34,044 nucleotides of DNA from CAZSVI01 sp964610205 (GTDB lineage Bacteria > Bacillota > Clostridia > DSM-8532): positions 1-34,044 of the forward strand of contig CAZSVI010000026.1 in NCBI GenBank assembly GCA_964610205.1, read 5' to 3'. This document shows positions 1-8,468 of the stretch, piece after piece. The translations under genes and the position numbers were made by a program. How positions within the stretch are numbered: the first letter of the stretch is position 1; every line of letters begins with the position of its first letter. Under the pieces are notes generated by a model. It was not told the DNA's origin, did no database searches, and saw only the letters and a program-made list of their open reading frames with translations.

Positions 1-411
1 AGACTGAACCGGGCCGAAAATATTATATGCCTTTGGCTTGATGAAACTGAAATACATAATATCAGCAGCGCGATTATTGACGCATACCTGTATCCGGGAA
101 CAAAAATCTATGTTACCACCTATGTACAGCCGCAAATGCAGGAGCATGCCGTACCCTTTTATCCTGCCAATATCGATGTAATGGACTTAATGAAAAAGGA
201 TCCTAACATACTTAAAACCGCGAGTGATACCCTGGCAAGGGAGGCCCGTAATATCCTGGAAAGCCGTCTTGATTCCATTACGGCCGAAGATGGAGCAAGG
301 GTTTCATCAGGTGTTTCCACTGAGATATCCAGAACAAATGAGTTTATAAAACAAATAGAAACGGATGCCGCTGATGAAAAGACGGATGAAAAGTATACCG
401 AAGGGAGTTAG
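1..411 (+). CDS. C-terminal part of a possible CpaB/SAF-like pilus assembly protein (5' end outside window)
   Basis: The reading frame is open from the first base, so the gene starts upstream; 136 residues are visible. The first 40 residues contain a short alternating hydrophobic stretch followed by a YPGTKIYV-like segment, then a charged, probably helical, low-complexity tail rich in Glu, Asp and Lys. I do not recognise a diagnostic motif. The assignment rests on position: in Tad/Flp clusters a CpaB (SAF/periplasmic) protein usually precedes the CpaE-like ATPase, and the next genes here are CpaE-like and CpaF-like. It is separated from the next start by only 2 bases, so it is surely in the same operon. 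It could equally be a cluster-specific accessory protein. Confidence 0.5.
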   Translation, partial: RLNRAENIICLWLDETEIHNISSAIIDAYLYPGTKIYVTTYVQPQMQEHAVPFYPANIDVMDLMKKDPNILKTASDTLAREARNILESRLDSITAEDGARVSSGVSTEISRTNEFIKQIETDAADEKTDEKYTEGS

Positions 412-413
412 AA

Positions 414-1091
414 ATGCCTGAGGCCATATTAAGTATTGGATTTTTAGGGTTCTGTAAAACAGATATCATTCTTTATCTGTCACGGGTTCTCCATATTTTG
501 GGAGAAAGGGTTGCCATAATTGACAGGTCTTATGAACAGGAAATGCGTTATTCGGTTCCCGTCGGGATATATACGGTTGACAGGGTTGATTACAGGGGAG
601 TCGAAGTGTTCCTGAAATGCGGATCAACCGCATTGAGTGACCTTCCTGTAACGGATTTTACGGTTATTCTAATTGATTTCGGCGTAAATCATGAAGCATT
701 TTCGGATATGGAAAAATTGAAGGCTCTTTTTGTTATAACCGATGTACAAAGGCATCATACAATACCATTGTCTGTTTGTCTTTCACGGATAACAAGTAAT
801 CCCGATTCCATACGTATACTTCGTGACACTGTATCAGGCAAAATCCGCCCCCGGTATATTGATTCAATCCTGCAATTGGAACAGACCACAAACCTTATTG
901 CCGCATATGAGTTCCCCATTAATGAAATCGAGTATGCTGAACGGTTGAAAAGCCAATATGATGATATATTCAGATTTAAAAAATTACCTGACGGTATAAA
1001 AAACATGCTTTTGGAGTGTATAACCGAATTGTTCGGAAAAAGCAGGAAGGATACTTTGAAAGCACTCAAAAAAGCTATGCGGGGAGGCTGA
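414..1091 (+). CDS. Divergent ParA/CpaE-fold protein of Tad-like cluster (first copy)
   Basis: A 225-residue protein with the layout of a ParA/MinD-type fold: a first beta strand, a P-loop-like GFLGFCKT at about residues 9-16, a helix, then ERVAIIDRS (strand plus acidic residue) and a later hydrophobic strand ending in an acidic residue (TVILIDFG). In CpaE/TadZ proteins this fold localises the secretion apparatus at the membrane. The loop keeps a Lys-Thr pair but not the signature lysine of the deviant Walker A motif, so nucleotide binding is uncertain. ATG start follows a GGGAG ribosome site within the end of the previous gene. The next gene begins 4 bases after its stop. Family assignment is by fold pattern and operon position, not by clear sequence identity. 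Confidence 0.55.
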   Translation: MPEAILSIGFLGFCKTDIILYLSRVLHILGERVAIIDRSYEQEMRYSVPVGIYTVDRVDYRGVEVFLKCGSTALSDLPVTDFTVILIDFGVNHEAFSDMEKLKALFVITDVQRHHTIPLSVCLSRITSNPDSIRILRDTVSGKIRPRYIDSILQLEQTTNLIAAYEFPINEIEYAERLKSQYDDIFRFKKLPDGIKNMLLECITELFGKSRKDTLKALKKAMRGG

Positions 1092-1095
1092 TGAT

Positions 1096-1899
1096 TTGCA
1101 GGTTTCATTCTGGAGCAATTTTCATCAGACAGGTACAACATACAATATGACAGCGGCAGCGGTTTTAACAGCGTTGGAGTATCGGATACGGGTTCTTGTA
1201 ACGCATAATCACTTTGATAAAAGCACTCTTGAATCAGCGTTCATTGAAAAAAAGTATATCCGCCACGAATTGACCGATTTATCGGATACGGGAATTGACG
1301 CTCTCAGCCGTGTAATCAAATTTAACAGGCTTGAGAAGAATGAAATTTCCAGTTACACCACAACCATTATGAAAAACAGGCTGGATCTTCTGATCGGAAC
1401 CCGTAATACGAACAGGGATATGTATTTCAGTAACATTAAGGATGTTATAGACCCTATACTTCAGTCCGCCAATCAGTTCTATGATCTCATTTTTATAGAT
1501 ACAGCGGTTGGCAGGAACGATCTGACCATGAGAATTCTGGACAAGTCCGATTTGATTGTGGTAAATCTAATACAGAATATCCATATTCTAGAGGATTTTT
1601 TATCCCTTTACGCAGAAATGGCGGAAAAAGTATTGATACTGCTTGGGAAATATGATCCAAATTCAAAGTTTAACCTCAAAGCAATCCGCAGAAGATTCAA
1701 CATGGCAAATATTCAGATTATCCCCTATGACATCGGATATGCGGATGCCTGTTCGGAAAGCAGGAGCATAGACTTTTTTCTGAAAAACCTTCAGGCCGTT
1801 AATGATGATGTGCATTACCCTTTTATAAGCAATGTAAGGGAAACCGCGGAAACAATACTTCAGAGGCTTGGAGTTGATACGGTACAAAAAAAGGTATAA
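1096..1899 (+). CDS. CpaE/TadZ-like ParA-family protein with altered Walker A (second copy)
   Basis: A 267-residue protein beginning MQVSFWSNFHQTGTT, matching the start of ParA-like proteins where KGGxGKT would be expected; here it is HQTGTTYN, so the signature and catalytic lysines are absent. A Walker-B-like strand (LIFIDTAVG, near residue 135) and a following SDLIVVNL strand support the ParA/MinD fold. Related proteins in clostridial Tad clusters are, from memory, CpaE-like. TTG start at 1096 is chosen because GGGGAGG lies 8 bases upstream; the only nearby ATG is out of frame. Together with the preceding gene it gives two adjacent degenerate ParA-fold proteins, possibly a heterodimer. It sits directly before the secretion ATPase gene. 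Confidence 0.65.
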   Translation: MQVSFWSNFHQTGTTYNMTAAAVLTALEYRIRVLVTHNHFDKSTLESAFIEKKYIRHELTDLSDTGIDALSRVIKFNRLEKNEISSYTTTIMKNRLDLLIGTRNTNRDMYFSNIKDVIDPILQSANQFYDLIFIDTAVGRNDLTMRILDKSDLIVVNLIQNIHILEDFLSLYAEMAEKVLILLGKYDPNSKFNLKAIRRRFNMANIQIIPYDIGYADACSESRSIDFFLKNLQAVNDDVHYPFISNVRETAETILQRLGVDTVQKKV

Positions 1900-1914
1900 G
1901 CAGGGAACAGAAGT

Positions 1915-3771
1915 ATGAATGAATTTCTATTAATACTTACATTAACGGTTTTTTTAATATTACTTGTGCTGTATATAAAGCATAACCGTCCGAATCCCCG
2001 TTCCTTCCAGCCGGATGAGAACAGGTTTTTCATTGAGACAATGCTTCTTTTCGTAAAGGAGGCTTTTAATGACATTCTAAAAACCAACCTTTATGAAATG
2101 AACATAACCAGGGAAGAATTTCAAAAGCGCATACATAACAAAAATCAGCTGCGTAAGGCATTAAAAACCTGTACATATGGTGATGTTAACGCAAAAAACT
2201 ATATCAAGGATTTTATAAAGGATATTCTGGTGAAGTCCTATCACATTGATGAAAGTAATATCAACAGGATTATCAATTTCGACAATCCCAGGGAGCTGAC
2301 GGTGCAGGATAAGTTTGAAATTCTGCTGTATCATTATAAAAAGGAACACGGTTACAGGGCTCTGGAAACCCTTATTATTGAGAATAACCTGGCTGAGCCT
2401 AAACAGTCCGGGGATGGAATATCATATTTAATTGAAAATTCGGACATTGAAAGGATATTTATCAAAAAACACTGCATATTCAACCGCTTCGAAGATAAAC
2501 TCAATATTATAACCCAAAGGATCTACCAGTTGTATAAAGGCTACGGTGTTATTGATGAGATCCGTGATATGCGGATAGACGGCGTATCCGGCGGTGTTTC
2601 AGGAATACCTTCCACATTTCATGAGGAAATTGATCTGTCCATAAGTATCTCCATCGCGGCCTCGCTTCCTTCAAGCTTCGATTCGGTGTGGATATTCTTT
2701 AAGGGTAAAACGATCCATATGTCCTTTCTGGGCTTTGGTTCTGAGAATGAACTGATCCGGGTTTGCAAAAATATTTACCGGTATAATTACCCGGGCCAGC
2801 TCAGTGAGAGTAATGGCTACAAGGTTAACGAAATGAAGGACGGAAGCCGTGTTGTTGTGGTCAGACCGCCCTTTGCCGAATCATGGGCTTTTTTTGTCAG
2901 AAAATTTGACAGTATAGAAAAAGCCGAGCCGGAAGAGCTGATTACCGACAAGGGATATGAAATTCCAATAGGTTTTATAAAATGGCTCATTAAGGGATGT
3001 CGTATTACCGCCGTTACCGGTTCTCAGGGAACAGGAAAAACCACATTACTGATGGCCATAATAAAATATATAAATCCGGCGTTTACACTGCGTATTCAGG
3101 AAATGGCCTTTGAGCTTCACCTCAGGAAAATATATCCCGGGCGCAATATTTTAACCTTTCGTGAAACAACAACTATCTCCGGGCAGGAGGGACTGGATTT
3201 GCAGAAAAAAACCGACGGTACCGTAAACATATTAGGTGAAGTGGCAACCGCGCCTGTCAGTTCATGGATGCTTCAAATGGCGCAGGTGGCCAGCCTTTTT
3301 ACCCTGTTTACCCATCACGCGAAAACCACTGAAAACCTGGTCAAATCCCTTCGGAATAATCTTTTGCAAACCGGAGCCTTCAGCAACGAAAAGATTGCCG
3401 AACAGCAGGTTGCCGATATAGTGAATTTTGACATACATCTGTCCAAGGATATTTCAGGGCATCGGTATATTGAAAGAATTACGGAAATAGTACCTTCAGA
3501 GAATACGGATTATCCCGATATGCCGAAAAATGGTGAAGAAAATGGAATGGCGGAATTCTTTCCGGTTATCCGCGAATTTTTTATCCGTATGACCGATCGG
3601 AAGATATTTGAAACGAAGGACATTGTTATTTATGAAAATGGAACATATAAAGGGGTAGCCATGCCCAGCCAAACGCAGATAAAGGCAATCCGGCAAAATT
3701 TAACGAATGAGGAACAAGCGGAGTTTGATGCTTATCTTAACCGTTGTTTTCAGGGAGGAGAAGCTTCATGA
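1915..3771 (+). CDS. CpaF/TadA-type secretion ATPase with N-terminal membrane anchor
   Basis: A 618-residue protein of the type II/IV secretion ATPase superfamily (GspE/VirB11/CpaF), which powers pilus or secretion subunit assembly at the cytoplasmic membrane. Walker A GSQGTGKT is at residues 369-376. Downstream are an acidic segment, a Walker-B-like VNILGEV where CpaF has ILGEVR, and FTHHAKT where the family has a TLHA-type His box. The C-terminal ~100 residues look specific to this subgroup. Unusual: residues 4-22 form a hydrophobic helix followed by KHNR, so the protein is probably membrane-anchored, which CpaF normally is not. ATG start lies after GGGAACAG. The last 4 bases overlap the next gene (ATGA), indicating translational coupling. 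Confidence 0.85.
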   Translation: MNEFLLILTLTVFLILLVLYIKHNRPNPRSFQPDENRFFIETMLLFVKEAFNDILKTNLYEMNITREEFQKRIHNKNQLRKALKTCTYGDVNAKNYIKDFIKDILVKSYHIDESNINRIINFDNPRELTVQDKFEILLYHYKKEHGYRALETLIIENNLAEPKQSGDGISYLIENSDIERIFIKKHCIFNRFEDKLNIITQRIYQLYKGYGVIDEIRDMRIDGVSGGVSGIPSTFHEEIDLSISISIAASLPSSFDSVWIFFKGKTIHMSFLGFGSENELIRVCKNIYRYNYPGQLSESNGYKVNEMKDGSRVVVVRPPFAESWAFFVRKFDSIEKAEPEELITDKGYEIPIGFIKWLIKGCRITAVTGSQGTGKTTLLMAIIKYINPAFTLRIQEMAFELHLRKIYPGRNILTFRETTTISGQEGLDLQKKTDGTVNILGEVATAPVSSWMLQMAQVASLFTLFTHHAKTTENLVKSLRNNLLQTGAFSNEKIAEQQVADIVNFDIHLSKDISGHRYIERITEIVPSENTDYPDMPKNGEENGMAEFFPVIREFFIRMTDRKIFETKDIVIYENGTYKGVAMPSQTQIKAIRQNLTNEEQAEFDAYLNRCFQGGEAS

Positions 3772-5786
3772 ATATTAACAACATAATTCATATTTTACTG
3801 TTTGGACTCCTGATAGCTGTCGTATTTGCCGGGCTGGCGTACTTTATGCTTCTTGAGTTACGTAAAAAAAAGGGACTGAAGGTTGAACTCAAGGCAGGAA
3901 ACGACTTTTTATATAACGCTTTCAAAATTTCGGTTAAATTTGCTCCGTTAAAAAAGTACATGGGAAAAATAAGACGAAGAATTGAAATGATAGATTTGTC
4001 CGATGAATGGACAATATGCAGAAAAACCATGCGCTTTACCTTGATATCTCTGGGGAGCACCATATTGATACTTTTATTCCTTTTATTTTTCAGCCGCAAT
4101 ACGTACTTTACGGTAATATCGGTTATGACCGTTTATATGCTCCATAACCAGATTATCCGCATGCTTGTTGACAGAATTGACAATAAGCTGCTCCGGCAAT
4201 TTGAGGTTTTCCTGGGGAATGTACGGCATCACTATCATGAGCATGGAATGATTGATGAAGCTATTTATGACAGCATTGGAGAATGCGGATACGAAGTATC
4301 CCTGCATGCCAACCGTATGTATGAAGTTTTGACGGCGAGCAATGTGGATGAATGCGTTGAACAGTACAATGAAACCGTACCGAATAAATATATGAAAACC
4401 TTTGTCGCAATGTGCTATCTTGTACAGCGATTCGGAGATAAACTTGCGGAGGGTAAGTCAGTTTACCTTAACAACCTGAATTATCTGAAGCAGGAAATCA
4501 ACCTGGAGCTTTTACGCCGTGAAAAACTGGGTTATTTGTTTCAGAGTCTTTCCGCCATTGCGGTTTTTCCTGTTTTTACGCTGAAGCCATTGGAAAACTG
4601 GGCTATAACCAATATACCCGAGCTTAAGGAATATTATGAAGGCGCTTACGGCTTCTTATCCGTAATTATACTGTTTATTCTGGTTTTCGGCTCCTACCAG
4701 TTAATCACAAGGCTTCAGAGCAACACCGAATACGCGCCAGCCGAAAATACCATAAACACATTTTTGTTAAAAATATCTTTCATCAGGAATTTTATAGAGG
4801 GATTAATAGAAAAAAACCACAAGAAAGCACTGAAATATGACAGGCTTCTGAAAAGAACGGGAGCAAAAACCAGTGTTAACCAGTTTTATGTTAAGCAGGT
4901 TTTATTCGCGATACTGGCCTTCCTATTCGTAACAGGCATATTTATAAACATCCATATCATTGTCAGGAATAACCTGTTGTATTCATCCCCAGGCCTTTCA
5001 CTTGCCGAATATGACCGAAATATTGACGCGCCGGCCGAAATGCGCATTATTGAAAGTGACAGAAAGTATATTTTACACTTCAGCGGAAAACACATTACCT
5101 TTCGGGAGCTTGACGAAGCATTGCGGAACAATGGGGAGTATACAGATTCCAAACAGTCAGGCATTGCGGCAAAAAGAATTTTAGACAAGCTGATGGTTTA
5201 TAACAGTCACAATTATAAATGGTGGGAATTGCTGACAGCCTTCTTTGTTTCGGCTGTTTCGTTTTATCTGCCATGGTGGATGCTGCTTTTTCGTGAACGT
5301 ATTTTAAAAATGAATATGGAGGATGAAGTGATGCAGTTCCATACCATTATTCTTATGCTGATGCACATTGAACGGATACATGTGGAAGATATCTTGAACT
5401 GGATGGAACAGTTTGCCGACATTTTCAAAAGCTCCATTTCCAGGTGCATCAACAATTATGAAAATGGTGACCGGCAAGCATTGGAACAACTGGCACAGGA
5501 TGAGCCCTACACACCTTTTGCAAGAATTGTTGAAAACCTTCAGTCCGCTGCCGACAAGATTACTATTGAGCATGCCTTTGATGAATTGAAGACAGAGAGA
5601 GAGTATTACCAGGAAAAGAGAAAGCAGGATAATGAAATCCTTGTGAATAAAAAGGGAATGTGGGGAAAATTTATTGCGTTTATCCCAATGGGCGCCGCTG
5701 TATTTCTGTACCTTCTGATTCCGTTTATTCTGGTCAGCGCGGCCCAGCTTTCGGGGTTTTATGAAGAAATAAATAAAGCCTTTTAG
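3768..5786 (+). CDS. TadB-TadC-like fused inner-membrane platform protein
   Basis: A 672-residue multi-pass membrane protein. I place the start at ATG 3768 (MNINNI), 7 bases after GGAGGAG and overlapping the ATPase stop by 4 bases; an upstream in-frame start would lie inside the ATPase gene. Hydrophobic segments cluster near residues 7-30, 90-135, 265-325, 375-400, 485-515 and 640-665. Between them are two long soluble helical parts (about 140-260 and 520-635) resembling the T2SSF/GspF fold that TadB and TadC each carry once. Length is about twice that of TadB or TadC, so a fusion is the simplest reading. An extra insert near residues 405-470 lies between the halves. It would form the membrane platform contacted by the upstream ATPase. 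Confidence 0.75.
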   Translation: MNINNIIHILLFGLLIAVVFAGLAYFMLLELRKKKGLKVELKAGNDFLYNAFKISVKFAPLKKYMGKIRRRIEMIDLSDEWTICRKTMRFTLISLGSTILILLFLLFFSRNTYFTVISVMTVYMLHNQIIRMLVDRIDNKLLRQFEVFLGNVRHHYHEHGMIDEAIYDSIGECGYEVSLHANRMYEVLTASNVDECVEQYNETVPNKYMKTFVAMCYLVQRFGDKLAEGKSVYLNNLNYLKQEINLELLRREKLGYLFQSLSAIAVFPVFTLKPLENWAITNIPELKEYYEGAYGFLSVIILFILVFGSYQLITRLQSNTEYAPAENTINTFLLKISFIRNFIEGLIEKNHKKALKYDRLLKRTGAKTSVNQFYVKQVLFAILAFLFVTGIFINIHIIVRNNLLYSSPGLSLAEYDRNIDAPAEMRIIESDRKYILHFSGKHITFRELDEALRNNGEYTDSKQSGIAAKRILDKLMVYNSHNYKWWELLTAFFVSAVSFYLPWWMLLFRERILKMNMEDEVMQFHTIILMLMHIERIHVEDILNWMEQFADIFKSSISRCINNYENGDRQALEQLAQDEPYTPFARIVENLQSAADKITIEHAFDELKTEREYYQEKRKQDNEILVNKKGMWGKFIAFIPMGAAVFLYLLIPFILVSAAQLSGFYEEINKAF

Positions 5787-5901
5787 TCTGTTTGTTGAAG
5801 GTTATGGAACACTGTGACAGGGCTTTCATATTTGTTTGTCTTTGTTGGAAGCAGTGAAACAAAACAAATTAAACTTATTTATAGAAAGGGAGATTTATAT
5901 T

Positions 5902-6363
5902 ATGGAGAATTCGTTAAAGGCAATCCTTATAGGCGCGGGTGTAGTTATTACACTTATTGTGATTTCCATTGGATTTTTGTTGATGAGATCGGGTCAGAAT
6001 ACGGTACAGAGCGCAATCGGCAAAATGGACAAAATGAATGTGGAAATGGAGGAGTCTCAGTATACCATGTACGACGGAATGAAAGTCGGCGGAAACGAAG
6101 TGGTAAATATACTGAGAAAATTCAAGAATGAGTACATCGGTATAAAGGTCGTCACAAAGAAAAATCCATCGGGCACATGGTATATATACAATGTTTCAGT
6201 ATCCGGAGGCGCAGGAACGATTGGAGCGGAATCAAACAACGCCATCTCAAACACAATGGATGAAGCGCATAACGAATATATCAATCCAAATGGAGTATTT
6301 CTGGGAGAAATCATCAGGGATGAAAATGGCACGATTGTAGCCATTAGTTTTGAACAGAAATAG
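5902..6363 (+). CDS. Small single-pass pilin-like protein of Tad-like cluster
   Basis: A 153-residue protein with a short N-terminus (MENSLKA), one long hydrophobic helix (about residues 8-28) and a soluble C-terminal part. Start ATG 5902 is set by AAAGGGAGA about 8 bases upstream; a longer frame from 5836 has no ribosome site. The segment after the helix (QSAIGKMDKMN, then YDGMKVGGNEVVNIL) resembles, from memory, a small family common in clostridial Tad clusters with a Y-E/D-G...V-G/S-G-x-x-V pattern. Position straight after the membrane platform fits the major pilin or pseudopilin. No classical G|xxxxE prepilin peptidase site is evident. The 115-base gap before it is the longest in the operon, allowing separate, higher expression. 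Confidence 0.65.
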   Translation: MENSLKAILIGAGVVITLIVISIGFLLMRSGQNTVQSAIGKMDKMNVEMEESQYTMYDGMKVGGNEVVNILRKFKNEYIGIKVVTKKNPSGTWYIYNVSVSGGAGTIGAESNNAISNTMDEAHNEYINPNGVFLGEIIRDENGTIVAISFEQK

Positions 6364-6402
6364 GGATGGACATCAAGTTTTGAACTGAAAAAGGTGAAGC
6401 TG

Positions 6403-6789
6403 ATGGATGAAAATATTACTAAAACAATATCCTATATTTCCGCTGTACTTTTTATGCTGGGAGCGGTAACCCTGTTTTTTATACTGTACAGGGGAAGCTC
6501 AGGAGCAATTGGCCTTGTAAACCGGATTAAAACTGACAAAGGCGCAGTATATCAATCAAAGTTTTATGACAGCGCAAAAACAGTAACCGGTGCGGATATT
6601 GTCGGTTCAATCCGGAGCGGCCTTGAAACGGATATTTGCATCGATACTGTTTTTGTATACGGAGATGCTGATGTCAATAATTTTCATACATTTGATTACA
6701 GCCTGGTTGACAGTGAAGCTTTGTATTCGGTGGAATATATATTCAGTCCTTCAGGAGAAGTTTGTTACATACTGTACCGGAAACAGTAA
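6403..6789 (+). CDS. Minor pseudopilin-like membrane protein
   Basis: A 128-residue protein with an N-terminal hydrophobic helix (about residues 9-29) and a soluble domain with a predicted beta-rich end (SVEYIFSPSGEVCYILY). I prefer ATG 6403 (MDENITK) since AAGGTG lies 6 bases upstream; a GTG at 6394 would overlap that ribosome site. The layout (short cytoplasmic start, one helix, small exported domain) is that of TadE/TadF-like or pseudopilin subunits. No family motif recognised. It lies 39 bases after the pilin-like gene and 13 bases before the next, so it is part of the same transcript. Confidence 0.6.
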   Translation: MDENITKTISYISAVLFMLGAVTLFFILYRGSSGAIGLVNRIKTDKGAVYQSKFYDSAKTVTGADIVGSIRSGLETDICIDTVFVYGDADVNNFHTFDYSLVDSEALYSVEYIFSPSGEVCYILYRKQ

Positions 6790-6802
6790 GAAGGTGTGAG
6801 TA

Positions 6803-7348
6803 TTGTCGGAGACACTCAGTAAAATAATAGCTTTAATCATTGCGGTTTTTCTGCTGTATATTTTCCCTGTGGAAAATATGTTAACACGGAAGGATGATAT
6901 AACAAGGGTTTTCGTTTTAAATGAAACTGCGGAATTTGTGGATTCGGTGAGAAACCTGGGCTATGTTACGCCATTGATGTATCTTCAGTTTGCACAGGCT
7001 TTATCGGCAACGGGAAACAACTATGACATATACATGGAACACAGGCATGGAAAGGTTGATCCATATTATATTGATCCTGTCGACATTACGTCATTTCAGC
7101 ATAACTACAAAGTTAGCCGGATAACCGTATACACGGAAGATATCATGGAAGTGCTGTTTCCTGTGGCAGCGCCTGCTTCGGAAGACAGGTACTATTTTTT
7201 CTCGAAGGGTGACTATTTTTCGGTACGGGTCACCAACAGGAACAAAACAACAGCGGCAAAAGTACAGGAGTTTCTTTATATGATATCTGTACCGGCGAAA
7301 AGGATTATTGTGAATTACGGGGGAATGGTTCGGGATGAAACTTACTGA
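6803..7348 (+). CDS. Single-pass TadE/F-like protein of unknown function
   Basis: A 181-residue protein starting at TTG 6803, with AAGGTGTGAG just upstream. Residues 6-20 form a hydrophobic signal or anchor helix (IIALIIAVFLLYIFPV); the rest is probably extracytoplasmic, with many aromatic residues (YYIDP, DRYYFFSKGDYFSVRV). No catalytic motif seen. Its last 14 bases overlap the next gene. In Tad operons one or two TadE/TadF-type single-pass proteins usually follow the pilin, and this protein fits that place, but the sequence gives no family-specific proof. Confidence 0.55.
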   Translation: MSETLSKIIALIIAVFLLYIFPVENMLTRKDDITRVFVLNETAEFVDSVRNLGYVTPLMYLQFAQALSATGNNYDIYMEHRHGKVDPYYIDPVDITSFQHNYKVSRITVYTEDIMEVLFPVAAPASEDRYYFFSKGDYFSVRVTNRNKTTAAKVQEFLYMISVPAKRIIVNYGGMVRDETY

Positions 7349-8291
7349 TTTTGTACTAATCTTTATAATGATTATATCTCCTTTTGTTTTAATCCTTCGG
7401 ATTCAGTCGGATAATCTGCAAAATTCAGCTTTCCGAAATATTGTTGTAAACCGTTATCTTGATGCGGCTGTTGAGGATGCATCAAACGCGATGATAATTC
7501 GCGGAGACGGCGGAAAAGTGACAATTTCCCGAGAAAAAGCCATTGAGGCGTTCCATACTTCCCTTTTCACAAACTTCAATGTTTTAAACAATGAAGCCGA
7601 AAGAAACAGATTTGCGGTTTTTGTTCCCGTTATTGCACTGATAGATTATGACGGATATTACGTCTGCTCAATGGAAGAGTATTTGAACATCAGCGGAGAA
7701 AAAGAACAAAAAATGGTGTGGAAACCCAAAAAAACATATACATATGAAAGAGACGGTTATGTATATATTTTTACCCTTGATCAGAAGGTTACGGTTTATA
7801 ATTCGGTTTCAAATGAATTTACGGTCGGCATGCGGAAGGAACTTGAACCTGTCATAGGGGAGGATATCATACAGGATACCGAAATATTCGAGCAAGTACG
7901 CAAAAGAACGATTGTTGAAGCCTTAAAGATAGACATTACCGAAGCAATAAATCTTCATAACGCATATGCGGTTCACTTTGGTATTACCTACTGCTTCAGT
8001 CCTCCATCCATATCCGATGCCGACTGGTATAAAAATATTGAGGATGTGGGTTTTCTGGCATTCTTCCAGGGCTTGCCAACAGGTCTTAATGGAGAATACT
8101 ATAATAATTTTGCCCTGGGAGCCGCCAGAATAGTAAGGAAAAGCAAATATTTTATCCAGGAAGCTCAAAACGGTCTTTTGTATTACCACCGTGAGCAATG
8201 CGCCGAATTGTCCGAGAAGGATAAAGTATACGACACCCGCGAAGAATGCGCTCTAAAAGGAGCATTCCCCTGCCCCCTCTGCACCCCCTGA
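7335..8291 (+). CDS. Anchored exported protein with C-terminal His/Cys metal-site-like motif
   Basis: A 318-residue protein, ATG start at 7335 inside the end of the preceding gene, with GGGGGA about 10 bases upstream. An N-terminal helix (residues 5-21) anchors or exports it. The middle is beta-rich and rich in tyrosine with no recognised domain. The last ~35 residues contain YYHREQC, then REECALKGAFPCPLC: an H-x3-C...A-x2-G-x2-PC-x2-C pattern seen in small treble-clef/Ada-like metal-binding tails of many bacterial proteins, including secreted nucleases. Known of the pattern: it probably holds one zinc ion. The final codons and stop (TGC ACC CCC TGA) coincide with the start of an interspersed repeat, so the original C-terminus may have been slightly different. 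It closes the Tad-like operon. Confidence 0.6.
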   Translation: MKLTDFVLIFIMIISPFVLILRIQSDNLQNSAFRNIVVNRYLDAAVEDASNAMIIRGDGGKVTISREKAIEAFHTSLFTNFNVLNNEAERNRFAVFVPVIALIDYDGYYVCSMEEYLNISGEKEQKMVWKPKKTYTYERDGYVYIFTLDQKVTVYNSVSNEFTVGMRKELEPVIGEDIIQDTEIFEQVRKRTIVEALKIDITEAINLHNAYAVHFGITYCFSPPSISDADWYKNIEDVGFLAFFQGLPTGLNGEYYNNFALGAARIVRKSKYFIQEAQNGLLYYHREQCAELSEKDKVYDTREECALKGAFPCPLCTP

Positions 8292-8356
8292 GGAAGCAGA
8301 GACAGTTCTTTCGCTTCCTTGAATGTATTAAAGGAACGCTAACACTCAGGATGACA
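8289..8356. repeat. Interspersed repeat copy A
   Basis: Begins at the stop codon of the preceding gene (TGAGGAAGCAGAGACAG), continues TTCTTTCGCTTCC and ends in CTCAGGATGACA. The left part matches copies at 13289 and, inverted, 13440; the right part matches the arm of the palindrome at 21380. The rest of the 8292-8468 gap shows no clear promoter. Confidence 0.7.
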
Positions 8357-8468
8357 GTATCAATATTTAGTTTATATAGATTGCCATACTGCTTAATATA
8401 TTATGTGAATGGAAAATAGCCTTTTTTACAGTTAAAACTTAATTTACACGATGCGGAGGGAATGGAAA

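Noticed and set aside
5814..6131. Overlapping open frame at the beginning of the pilin-like gene
   Set aside because: It has no ribosome site and lies out of frame with a gene that has a clear start and membrane helix.
8381..8404. TTGCCA ... TATTAT as promoter of the SLH gene
   Set aside because: The spacing is only about 12 bases, too short for a sigma-A promoter.
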